Shown piece after piece: positions 1 through 8,222 of a stretch of 18,462 nucleotides of DNA. The notes under the pieces were generated by a model. That model had not been told where the DNA came from. It made no database searches and was given only the letters and a program-made list of their open reading frames with translations. A program made the position numbers and the translations under genes. Origin of the DNA: Antrodiella citrinella (taxonomy: Eukaryota; Basidiomycota; Agaricomycetes; Polyporales; Steccherinaceae). The stretch is taken from NCBI GenBank assembly GCA_004802725.1, contig SGPM01000443.1:1-18462 (forward strand), given 5' to 3'. Numbering within the stretch: position 1 is the stretch's first letter; every line of letters begins with the position of its first letter.

Positions 1-1113
1 TCTGGTTCATCCAATTAGGCTCATTCTAGATGTAATCATCTCAGTCTTTCACGCACCAAGTTGTCCTGCGGCAGGCTCAGGCGTTAGATGCAGCATGAAT
101 GAAAAGGCGATGATTGCTAGGACGTTCAGCTTTCCAGCAGAAAAGTCTGATCTGCGCCAGAATGTGTACAGGCGGATCCCACTTTGAATCTGTCGTGCGC
201 CTTTTGTCTGCAGTTATCACTACTCTAGAGAATACAACTGAACGATCGGAACAAATTCAAATATGAATGAAAAGCGGGCCACGTACTGCAGAACTTCCAT
301 CAGGAATTGTACAGGATTTTTCGTCATGAACGGCATGTTGACGCACAGCTGCCTTTCACAGCAGAGCAGCGCATTTGGAATTAGCCTTGCTAAAATCGGG
401 CCGTTGATACGAGCACTGATTTCGTCCTTCGACAAACTCATGACACGCCGGAGATTATTTGATTTTACCGACGGTAGTTATGCAAGAAAAATGTGAAGTA
501 GGATATTAAATATAAACGACCATACAAACTGCGTTAGAACTTGATATCTTACTGATTGATAGAATGTAAAGCAAAATAAAAAATCTTAGCGTACATCTTA
601 ATACTAGTAACTCTTTAAGTACAAACGGCGATAGTATACTGGTCAAAATTTTAAATCTTACTTGTGATTTCAACTCCGTTAAGCCTTCAAGTTTTACTGG
701 CGGTGAAATGTGCGAGAGAACTTCAAGTTCTACTGAACATTTTATTGCGCCGCAAGACTTCAAGATTTGCAAGACATTCTACCGGTGTAGAAACACTTGA
801 ACAATTCTGACCGCTGAAAGTCCTTGCGCACTCATCGCGCACTCATCGCGCACTCATCGCGCCCTCGTCGCGCCCTCGTCGCGCGAGACTTCAGTATCAT
901 GGGCGAAGTAGTCATTATGCGCACCTCGTCCGAGACTCATGGTGGGGCGGAAATCAGGTGCGAACTACTATGCAATAGCTATACAAGACAGAATATACAG
1001 CGCGAGATTAGTATATATACAGATTATAATTATACGTACTGAACAGTAAGGATGACGACGAAGACAGAGCAGGAGGAAACGTCCTCGATACGAGAAGACA
1101 GAATAAAATATGT
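1..1113. other. Intergenic region, no confident gene
   Basis: I see no gene here that I can support. The stretch from about 490 to 780 is AT-rich and looks non-coding. A 73-codon minus-strand open frame at 220-441 begins with ATG but has no recognisable domain and overlaps a plus-strand frame of similar length, so I do not call it. The 3' flank of gene A begins at 1113. Just beyond its stop codon the minus strand reads a T-rich run (about 1098-1110) that could belong to a polyadenylation region, but I cannot identify a cleavage site. Confidence 0.5.
826..880. repeat. 11-bp tandem array, five copies
   Basis: Five head-to-tail 11-bp units are directly visible: three copies of GCGCACTCATC followed by two copies of the variant GCGCCCTCGTC. 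The variants are grouped rather than mixed, as expected from local duplication after point changes. Nothing suggests a function. A CTCATCG-like core also appears on the minus strand of the minisatellite at 16580-16686, probably by chance. Confidence 0.9.
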
Positions 1114-3888
1114 TCATAGAACTTGAAGCAAATCTTTCGCGAAGTCCTCGGAAGCGCAAAGAATATCAGCAGTCGTCTTACGTTCAAACTTCAGTGCTGA
1201 TTTCCACTGACGTCTGTCCAAGGGACGGCCTTTTGTTGCGTCGTCCGCTAGGATATTGGCACGACGGGACTGATACCAATGCTCGCAATTAGGCGTCCAG
1301 TATTTGACATCCAGCCCCCCGTCTCGCCACACAGAGGGTTTGGGCCACCATGACATGTCCCGAAATCGTTCGGCAGAATCTAGAACGGATAGTCAGCTAC
1401 CAGAGTCCATACAACACGGTCATTGCTCACCTGTAGTATCGCGATAGTAGCCGCAAATTAACAGAAGTTCCGCCTCCGACAGCGCATCATCCCAAAGCTG
1501 TTCACCATCGGTTGTGTGTTGAGGGATGCCACCGAACTCAAGGCATCGTAGGCCAGGTCCAGCAAGAACCTCGTCGCATGCGAAGTCCAAAGTTACGGCA
1601 TCCAAAGCCAAACGCCATACGATTCCGCCATACGCCAGAGCTGCGCGAAGAACATGCGTCTGCTGAAGGAGCTTGTCTCGGGCCCTGACATATACCTGAT
1701 AATCGACGAGAGAATGCGAGTAGTTCGGGTAATGGAAGCCTAAGCTCACGTCGCGCGTGGAGGCGAAGTTATGATGTTTCGCCTCAACGAGCGAGGTGCG
1801 AACGAGATAGGTGTGGAAAGAAATCCCGCGCTGCAGCAATTCACGAACAACCTGGCGAAGATCTGGACCCCATCCCTGACGGAGGATCTGTGTACAAGAC
1901 ACAGGATCATCTACCACCAATCGCCATGGGACACCCGCAGCCTGATCAGATGAGATGATATAACAAGGGCCAGAAAGCACCCCGAACCGATCCCACGAGT
2001 GCTGCGAATACTGTTCAGTCAACACGGTGACCTTCCGTTGAGACTGAAGCAGGGAGTCGTCGAACAGCGTGCGTGTCTTCAGAGGACGATGAACAAAACG
2101 ACGCGCAAGAACGGACAAGTGTTCGTCCGCTACATCTTTCTTATGAAAGCCGAGAGCGGTGAGCACAGCGACGAGTTTTGGCTGTTTTCCCTCCTCATCC
2201 TGCGAGTAGCGATCGGCGATCACACCGTATCTATGACGGAGGATAGATACCAATGTATCCACACATTGAAGCATCGTGGAGGTATCTGGCTCATCGTCAT
2301 GCGTTATCAACGAGACAACCAGGTTCTCCGAGCTTGCGATCAGCGGGGCAGGATCACCTGCCGACGACCCTGCTGAAGGTAGTTCATGCGCGCGGACGTG
2401 AGATGTGGATGATGCATGGGATGTGGACGGCGCATCAACATCCATATCGGACGTAGACGGCGCATCAACATCCAGCGGTACTGCTGCAGGCTTCCCCAAC
2501 CATGTGACGTCGCCGTAGAAATCGTCAAGCTCCTCGTCTTCATCATAGCGTTTGTCGTCATCGCCGAACTCGGTGCAAATATCCCATTCATTGAAATACT
2601 CGTTGTAAATTCGCTGGCCATGGCGATCATCCCAGTAGTCTTCCCACTCATTCTTCTTGAGATGGGTACGCAAGCGGTAACCATCCGTCCGACCGTCGAC
2701 CTTCTCCCAATAGAACATGTTGCAGCCGTGAGTTTTCTTCGAGGGCATGACTTGACCACTTGGTCCATCGAAGTGGGCTTTCCGCTGCAGCCTTGCCTGT
2801 TTCTCTGCATCACCCTCCTTATTTTCCTCAGAACGGCAGATCCCAGCTCGCCGGTCCATAAACTGTTTCCAAGATTCACCACGAAGCTGATGAGAACGTG
2901 GGAGACTGGGAGGATACAGATGTTCCGTGCGCAATCGTTCAAGACGTTCGGCCTTCCAAGGGGCCGTGTACTTGTACAATTGTTCCTCTTGCGCGTCGGA
3001 GGAGGATTCGACAACGGCGCCAGATGAATGAGCAGCAGCATAGGTCGCTCGAATATCCTCCGGGGAGGGGACAATGCTTGGTTTTGTCGATATCAATTGA
3101 CTGGTATCCACCGAGTCCCAAGCTGCGCCACAGGGAAACCATAGAGGAATGCCTACGCGAACCATGTGAGGAAAAAAAGAGCGAATCCATTGCTGCTCCC
3201 AATCGGTTTTGTACGGGTGCACAAAGGCACCTCGGCGAGGGATATACCAACCCGAGACTGGCGGATAGGAGCAAAGGAAATTGACGAACGCGGGGGGCAG
3301 TGGACCGGCGAGGGCCCCACGGAGGTCAAGAGCGTCAGGACTGGTACCACGCGTGCACAAATGAAACAACATGGAAATATAGGCGAACACGGCCTGGAAT
3401 GCTTCCCGTGACCGCCAGGCGGAAAGCTGAGCAGCTTGAGCAGTTTGGTGGGTCCGCTGATACCCGTACTCAGATGGAAATTGCAGAACAAAGTACAACG
3501 GTAGGATGGCGCCACAATACTGCTGCATGAGCGGGATGGATAGCCGCAATAGTTGCTCCAAGTCGTACCACCGTTGTCCTACCGCGAGAGATAGACGATA
3601 CCCCGTTACGTCGCGGGTGAGTGGGAAGTGGCCTTTCATGTGGTTCAGACACTCGACGAAGACGTGAAAGTTGTATGAGGGATCATGAGGAACAAAGGCG
3701 AGATAGAAATTATCGTCAAAACGATAGTCGAGGCGGGAGATGGTCTCTGCAGGAATATGACGATTCGTGATGTTCGAATCGAACGGAATGTAGGGCGGTT
3801 CCGGCGGTACATAGCTCACGTTGAAAACAACGTAGACACGGCCGGCGGACGTAATGAATTCTCGTCCGGTGATGCACCGGACGGGCTC
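1114..3888 (-). CDS. Gene A: large agaricomycete protein of unknown function, 5' end unresolved
   Basis: The frame is open on the minus strand from 3888 to 1431, continues after a 51-nt intron (1430-1380, GTGAGC...TTCTAG), and ends at TGA 1114-1116. Joining the exons keeps frame and adds a C-terminus starting DSAERFRDMSWWPKP and containing YWTPNCEHWYQ. From memory, YVPPEPP near the start, LSAWRSREAF, VWRLA, LWDDALSEAE, SWWPK and the tryptophan-rich tail are hallmarks of an expanded agaricomycete family with no known activity. Visible parts (counting from the GTG at 3819): VGIPLW at 222-227, a basic charged middle, an acidic stretch near 415-440, and a duplicated DVDAPSTS. No signal peptide or membrane segment is evident. 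The start is unclear: the first in-frame ATG is codon 61, and the frame runs upstream to a TAG (3889-3891) that could be the splice acceptor of an unseen first exon. The function is unknown; the gene call itself is strong. Confidence 0.85.
3863..3883. repeat. Perfect 9-bp palindromic stem with 3-nt loop
   Basis: CGTCCGGTG and CACCGGACG are exact reverse complements separated by ATG. The palindrome lies in the open 5' extension of gene A, just downstream (minus strand) of the possible splice acceptor at 3889-3891. It could be a protein-binding dyad, an RNA hairpin near the 5' end of the message, or chance. The GTCCG core is the same short word that dominates the repeats at 4008-4091 and 4622-4889. 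Confidence 0.7.
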
Positions 3889-3997
3889 CTAAGCGCGGGA
3901 GAACACACCCAACAAATGGGAGAACTCCTGGCAGAGGGGTACCACGTAAGGGCGTTTGGGGAGGAGTCGTAGAGGTAGGCCGAGGTACTCGAACGTA

Positions 3998-4200
3998 GAA
4001 AGGAGTGTAAGGGAGAGGCCCGAAATAGGTCCGAGAGTGTCCGATGAGGGTCCGATGGGGGTCCGAGGGGGTCCGGGAGGGTCCAAGATCCGCGCTAATG
4101 GCTCTGGCGAAGTCCGAGATATGAAACTCNGACTTCCCGCGTAGGCAAGGGGATGGCCTCGNAGGGATCGGACCGTGTTCGANGGGTAAAACGCGACGAG
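3998..4200. repeat. GTCCGA-rich degenerate repeat region
   Basis: Between about 4008 and 4091 the plus strand carries six irregularly spaced GTCC(G/A)-type words (GGTCCGAGAG, GTCCGATGAGG, GTCCGATGGGG, GTCCGAGGGG and similar). A related stretch recurs at about 4500-4560, where CGAAATAGGTACGG and TCCGACGAAAGTCCGG resemble CGAAATAGGTCCGA. Three of the ten undetermined bases in the window (4130, 4162, 4183) are here, consistent with repeat-driven ambiguity. I see no gene in this stretch on either strand. Confidence 0.6.
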
Positions 4201-4204
4201 GGGA

Positions 4205-4380
4205 ACGAGGGAAACGCAGTAGAAAACGCAGGAAACGCAAGAAACGCAGTAAAAACGCAGTAAACGCAAGGAACGCAGTAGAAACGCAGTAAACGCAGGG
4301 AACGCAATAGAAGGTGAACGTAGCAATGGGGGACGCAATAGAAAGGTGAACGCAATAAAACGGAAACGTACGCAGTAGCC
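4205..4380. repeat. AACGCARTA-type short tandem array
   Basis: About 170 bp are built of near-copies of AAACGCAGTA, AACGCAGGA and AACGCAAGA in tandem, with spacing drifting between 9 and 13 nt and decay toward the right edge (GGTGAACGCAATAAAACGG). Read on the minus strand it gives long open frames of F, C, V, L and R, which are an artefact of the repeat. It adjoins the putative 5' side of gene A. Confidence 0.85.
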
Positions 4381-4621
4381 CCGGGACCGCACGCAAGTGC
4401 TTCTGACTCTCCGAGTAAGTGGGGGAAAAGGGGCGGGGATCTCTTGTGTTTTGCTACAGTACATGATCGTGCTACTTATAGGCCTCGGAAATACCCGAAA
4501 CACACTCGAAATAGGTACGGAAGCGTCCGACGAAAGTCCGGAGATGTCCGAGTTTCGTCAAAACTCGAACCGGGACGTCGCAAGAGGGGTTGGAGTGAAA
4601 GGGTAGAAGGAAATAGAAGAA

Positions 4622-4889
4622 GTCCGACGCATCGTAGAATCGAATAGAAAGGGTCCGACGTATCGTAGAATTGAAGCAGAGAGGTCCGACATATCGTAGA
4701 ATCGACTCGAAGAGGTCCGATCCATCGTAAAGCCCGAATCGAAACATCGCAAGAAGAACTATAGGGAATGAGTAGAAGGGAGTAGAAGAAGTCCGATGCA
4801 CCGTAGAATCGAATCGAAGGGGTCCGATGCACCGTAGAATCGTATAGGAAGGGTCCGATGTATCGTAAAATCGACTCGCAGAGGTCCGA
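4622..4889. repeat. Minisatellite with exact 31-bp period
   Basis: GTCCGA starts at 4622, 4653, 4684, 4715, 4791, 4822, 4853 and 4884. Every step is exactly 31 bp except one of 76, where an interrupting stretch (about 4733-4790) has no clean unit. The unit reads approximately GTCCGAYGYAYCGTARAATC followed by GAxTxGAARRG. Units differ by substitutions, not by length. Its right edge is close to the point where the Copia gag reading frame loses coherence. It has no spacers or flanking cas genes, so it is not a CRISPR array. Confidence 0.9.
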
Positions 4890-4919
4890 AGTGCCACGGA
4901 ATAATGCTAAAATGGTCTC

Positions 4920-5369
4920 CTATGGGCGTATCCGGTACCAGCGAGCCGTGGGTCTCATCAGCGCGATGAGCATGCGCATCTTGTTGATGGAGGGGATCGG
5001 ACTGGAATCTCCAGAGATGTGGACATTCAACAGTTCCCGGAAATCAGCGTAGATAACCGCGGCACTGGCTGTACCGAAAGCGGCTGCAAGAGCATCCCAG
5101 GAAGCTTCAGCATTCAGGCCACTGACAAGATGAAGGATCGAAGGACTGATGCTCAAGCGGATGTATCCGCGAGCTTTGTCATTCTTGCTGACCCAGTCAT
5201 TGTACTCAGTAGCATTGGAGCGATCAGCTGCGAGGGTTGGCTTTCTGAAAGTGCCTTCCACAACTGTCCAAAGGTCCTGAGACATGAAGAAGGCTTCAGC
5301 AGTCTCAGCCCACTCAAGGTAGTTAGACCCGATGAGCATGGGGACCTTGGCGAATGCACTGGTGGACAT
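4920..5369 (-). pseudogene. gag: Ty1/Copia-type gag fragment, 3' truncated
   Basis: A 149-codon minus-strand frame starts at ATG 5369. It begins with a typical Copia Gag N-terminus: the VPMLIGSNYLEW motif (L-x-G-x-N-Y-x-x-W), then a tryptophan/aspartate-rich helical region with SWDALAAAFG and YADFRELLNV. This is the nucleocapsid-forming Gag of a Pseudoviridae-type LTR retrotransposon. A full polyprotein would continue with a zinc knuckle, protease, integrase and reverse transcriptase. None of these is present: coherence is lost at about 4940-4970 and the frame stops at 4920. The fragment lies 240 nt downstream of a primer-binding site and LTR in the correct orientation. It is a non-autonomous remnant. 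Confidence 0.85.
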
Positions 5370-5609
5370 GGTGATAAGAAATCTGAGAGGTCATCATTAG
5401 CATCGTTGAAGAACATTATACAAAGACGGCCGCATGGGCGCTTAGGCGCTCAACATCAATCAATGAGCTCAATCTCTATTGCGATCCTCAGCGATCAGCC
5501 ACAGAGGGCGACGCGAGAGCCTCTAGCGTCAAGCCTGATAGTGGCGACGCGAGGTAAGCCGGTGCGATCATCAATGCAGCCATTTAAGGCGCAGAGAGAG
5601 GGCTAACCG

Positions 5610-5621
5610 GGGCCCATAACC
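5610..5621 (-). other. Primer-binding site, half-tRNA initiator-Met type
   Basis: On the minus strand, immediately after the LTR terminus CCAACA, the sequence reads GGTTATGGGCCCC. This closely resembles the complement of the initiator-Met tRNA anticodon region (GGGCTCATAACC). Many Copia-type elements prime from a half-tRNA cleaved in the anticodon loop rather than from the tRNA 3' end. Position, orientation and sequence agree; the exact primer length is not known. Confidence 0.7.
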
Positions 5622-5738
5622 TGTTGGAGCAGCCTAGCGTGGGCAGCACCGCTTACCTGAGAGGTGTGTATGAGATAGGCTTGCGACTTGTAGAATAGGT
5701 CTGTAAAACCGTATGGATTGGGGGCGCAAGAGGCTGCC

Positions 5739-5746
5739 CTTATATA
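5739..5746 (-). promoter_or_regulatory. LTR TATA box
   Basis: TATATAAG on the minus strand is followed by GGCAGCC and a pyrimidine-rich stretch, about 117 nt before the LTR end. That is a suitable distance for transcription to start within the LTR and proceed into gag. The start site itself cannot be located. Confidence 0.55.
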
Positions 5747-5897
5747 CATGTACGAAGTAGTTTACATAAGCCATATTGTTACGTGAGGCGTAACTTCGGC
5801 ACGAGTTCTGACTAGGACGAGGTTCAAGTGAGACGATGAGAACGATGTGCAGACGAGGACGATGTTCAGAGTGGAAGATAACCTCTATTAACAAGGA

Positions 5898-5922
5898 GGT
5901 CAAGTTGGGGAACAACTTGACC
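5898..5922. repeat. Perfect 10-bp inverted repeat, 5-nt loop, inside LTR
   Basis: GGTCAAGTTG and CAACTTGACC flank GGGAA. It sits upstream of the LTR TATA box, so it would be part of U3 and could be a dimer-binding site for a transcription factor. It is also compatible with chance. Confidence 0.75.
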
Positions 5923-6266
5923 GACGCGTACAGGTATTTATACAAGTATGAGAACTGCGGAATCTGAAGGAGGATCGTTCGAGTACTAAAGGACTGCGGA
6001 AGGAAAGGGGGAACGTTCAAAGGGGAACCGTTGGAACGGTGAGCGTTGGACGGTGACAGTTCATCCGCAGTAAGGGAAAGGGAAAGGGGGGTGAGTCGTA
6101 CTAGGTATTCGTATGGGAGTCCATATGCGGGTAAGGGTACGACGAAGGAAGTGGATGAGGGAATAAAGAGATAATAGGAAATAAAGGGAAAAGGAAAGGG
6201 AAAAGAATAGAGCGCACACGTGTTTGTAACAAGTGTCAAGTCAATGTATAACAATAGAGGACATAC

Positions 6267-7415
6267 TATTAACAGACGTGCAACTCGGTTTCGGGCCTTA
6301 ATATGCGCGTTAATCATGTCACGACCTGCAGTCTTCGGCGAGGGAATCCACAACTCAGGGCGTCCTGTCTTCATCAGAGAAAGGAACCCACAGTCGTGGA
6401 CAGTTTCGTACGGCCGGAAGGACTCCGACAGCCAGCGTACAGTTTCAGCTCTAGAAGGTGTGTTAGTCTTTGATTCGATTCCGTGAACGAAGACTTACCT
6501 CAGTTCGGTACGCGTATGTTGACGTGCAGAATACACAACCTTCCCCTTTCCCGAATGCGCAAAGGCGGCTGTGATGGACCCGGACCGATGAAACTTGGCG
6601 ATGGCCTCACGCGCCTCCCCCACGTGACGTTATTCAGCTGGCATGCAGCGTTCAAAGCCTCAATCCCTCCTGATGGCTTGCACCCCTTGATATGGCGACG
6701 GAGGTTGCTTGTCAAGCTCGCGTCGCTGGTGTCGAGGTAACGGATGATGGTGGAGCCACATCCCCTGCCGTCACACTTGAACTTGTGGGCGCGACGTCCG
6801 TCAATCTCGAGTGCGACAACTTTGGCATTGAAGAAGCCGTACACAGGTGACATCCACTCCTTGCTGACGTGTTCTGCATGAAAGGTAAGCAGTTCATTCT
6901 TGTGCGTTGTACGTCACGGTGCACTCACCAAGCTGATCTTCAAGGCTCTCCTCGTCATCCGACGCGACACGCGTACGACGAGCGCGCTTGCGCTTTCTCC
7001 CCGAGACCTTGGCCGACGATGACAAGCAGACGATGTCGTCGTCGTCTTCGTCATCGGATATCTCGATCGTGGAAGAGGTGGCGGCGGCGGAAGACGACGT
7101 GGTGTTGGAACGCGACAGGGACCCAGTGGGAGGGTTTGCGATAGGCGAAGTCGACACCGAGACGGAACTGGCGACACTGGTGGTACTGGTGGTACACGAC
7201 AAGCCTGCCGGTTGAGGAGGAGTGCCAACAGTCGAAGCGGCGGGTGGCTGTTGGTTCGCGGTAGAGGCAACCGTGGACGTGGCAGTGGTAGAAGGGGCAG
7301 AGGGTCCGGCGGACTCGTTGGGAGTGGCGGTGGCAGCGAGGCGCGCTCTTGCGAATGAGAACGGCAAGCCCGACTGCTGGGCACGCGCTGTGAGGTTTGG
7401 GATGCGTTTCGACAT
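6267..7415 (-). pseudogene. hAT transposase N-terminal half with BED-type zinc finger, frameshifted
   Basis: Exon 1 runs 7415-6929 (ATG start, MSKRIPNLTARAQQSG), rich in Ser/Thr/Ala, then an acidic run (ISDDEDDDDIV) and a basic patch (GRKRKRARRTR), a likely nuclear signal. A 55-nt intron (6928-6874) joins in frame to EHVSKEWMSPVYGFF. The next exon holds the DNA-binding finger C-x4-C...RYLDTSDASLTSNLRRH-x3-C, typical of basidiomycete hAT proteins. At the G5 run (plus 6615-6619) the frame breaks: downstream family-like sequence (GSITAAFAHSGKGKVVYSAR) continues in another frame, consistent with loss of one G or a base-call error. A 48-nt intron (6498-6451) leads to a third exon with RWLSESFRPYETV and LMKTGRPELWIPSP, ending at a donor at 6266. 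The hAT catalytic core is absent. Confidence 0.7.
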
Positions 7416-7646
7416 CACCAAACAGCAAAGGAATGGAGGGTTTCACGGTAAAGACTCGTTGTGTGAGAGGGTGTCGCGGGGGTATGAGGGAAAGGGTGGT
7501 GGCGGGCCATTCACCACACCCGTACCTATATAACAGGTAGTCAGTGACATGTACCAACTTTGTGTCGAAGCGTTAGTATAACGAAATGCAGACAAAAAAT
7601 GAGGACGCACGCGAGCAATCACATGGCATCCACCCAAACATACGNA

Positions 7647-7729
7647 TTTGGGCAACGGGTGGGTTAGGGTCAGCGGGTCCACAAATCGCAACCCGGACCC
7701 GTAACCCGCGCGGGTCAGCGTGACCCTTG
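7647..7729 (-). repeat. hAT terminal and subterminal repeat region
   Basis: The minus strand begins CAAGGGTCACGCTGACCCGC, a C/T-A-(A)-GGG type hAT end. It holds a 12-bp palindrome ACCCGCGCGGGT (7704-7715), an inverted GGGTCA-CGC-TGACCC (7712-7726) and further GGGTC/GGGTTA subterminal words down to about 7660. Such GGGT-rich subterminal motifs are usual transposase-binding sites in hAT elements. The 8 bp just outside (7730-7737) would be one copy of the target duplication, but its partner is not in the window. One N lies at 7645. Confidence 0.6.
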
Positions 7730-8185
7730 TCTATCACTACCTCCCGGTCGTTTCGCAGTCTCTGGATCCATAGCGTAAGCTTTCTGGAAGTCATTGTAGT
7801 CGTTCTTCCTATTGTGGCTGAGTGAAAGAATTCCGAACCCAAGATACCGGACCAAAGTCTCCATCGGCTTTGCGAACTCTCGAGAATATCCAGCCAGCGC
7901 CCTGCCAATCAGCTCCCCGAGTTCAATCAGCTTCTCTTGGGCTGGCTTGTCCAACGGTCCAGGCTTCGACTTTGGGGCATCTTGATCAAGGAGATGTGCA
8001 GTGTCGTTGACTATCTTCCGAAGGTCGTCAAGGAAGTGCGTCTCACTCGGCATGAAGAACGCAGGGACAGGATCATCCTCTGCCACAACGGCCGGCTCGT
8101 CATCATTGTGGTCCTTCTTGGACCTGCGCTTCTTCTTCTCGCCGCCTGAACCCGCCCTCTGCTTCCCCCTCGCTTTACTAGACAT
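7715..8185 (-). CDS. Unknown protein, C-terminus truncated by hAT insertion
   Basis: The frame starts at ATG 8185 and stops at TGA 7715-7717, 156 residues. The stop and the last few residues (QGSR) are encoded by the hAT terminal repeat, so the original 3' end is lost. The N-terminus is strongly basic (KQRAGSGGEKKKRRSKKD), a likely nuclear or nucleolar signal. It is followed by an acidic segment and a helix-rich body: FMPSETHFLDDLRKIV, LIELGELIGRALAGYSREF, LVRYLGFGILSLSHNRKND and YNDFQKAYAMDPETAKR. I do not recognise the family. The ordered amphipathic pattern and the clean ATG suggest a real gene rather than a chance frame. The hairpin array (8223-8541) lies directly upstream, where a promoter would be. 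It may be a host gene or a fragment of another element. Confidence 0.6.
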   Translation of the reverse strand: MSSKARGKQRAGSGGEKKKRRSKKDHNDDEPAVVAEDDPVPAFFMPSETHFLDDLRKIVNDTAHLLDQDAPKSKPGPLDKPAQEKLIELGELIGRALAGYSREFAKPMETLVRYLGFGILSLSHNRKNDYNDFQKAYAMDPETAKRPGGSDRQGSR

Positions 8186-8222
8186 CTTTGCCTTCTTTGG
8201 CTTATTCGAACCTCCTTCCTCA

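Larger units (their letters stand above)
5622..6231 (-). mobile_element. 5' LTR of the Copia element (boundary inferred)
   Basis: The low-coordinate end is fixed by the primer-binding site: the minus strand reads ...CTCCAACA then the site. I place the outer end at TGTTAC (6226-6231), giving TGTT...AACA termini and a length of about 610 bp. Other TGTTA starts at about 6252 and 6274 cannot be excluded. I prefer 6231 because the flanking hAT intron is still recognisable up to 6232. Inside are a TATA box, a CAGGTAAG splice-donor-like site near 5660, GACGATG-like direct repeats (about 5830-5865), a purine-rich tract (plus strand, 6060-6215) and a strong hairpin. No second LTR is in the window. Confidence 0.65.
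6232..7729 (-). mobile_element. hAT transposon, 5' part only
   Basis: The element runs from a terminal repeat near 7729 on the minus strand through a BED-finger transposase gene to an intron donor at 6266, and ends at the Copia LTR about 35 nt into that intron. The catalytic hATC dimerisation region, the right terminus and the second target duplication are missing from the window. The simplest reading is that Copia inserted into a hAT intron and that the far side was later lost or separated. The remnant cannot encode its own transposase. Confidence 0.7.

Noticed and set aside
220..441. 73-codon minus-strand ATG frame with a hydrophobic C-terminus
   Set aside because: Short, unrecognised, and overlapped by an equally long plus-strand frame; could be real but the sequence alone does not support it.
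2340..3074. Long overlapping frames on both strands inside gene A (for example 244 codons minus, 203 codons plus)
   Set aside because: They are shadows of the gene A reading frame: no family resemblance, low-complexity composition, and gene A has a consistent, recognisable protein over the same bases.
3716..4503. Minus-strand frames of about 200 codons upstream of gene A as its first exon
   Set aside because: They are translations of the AACGCARTA array and GTCCGA repeats (runs of F, C, V, A, L) and contain Ns; there is no family-like sequence.
4622..4889. CRISPR-like array
   Set aside because: The 31-bp units are contiguous direct repeats with no unique spacers, in a eukaryotic context.
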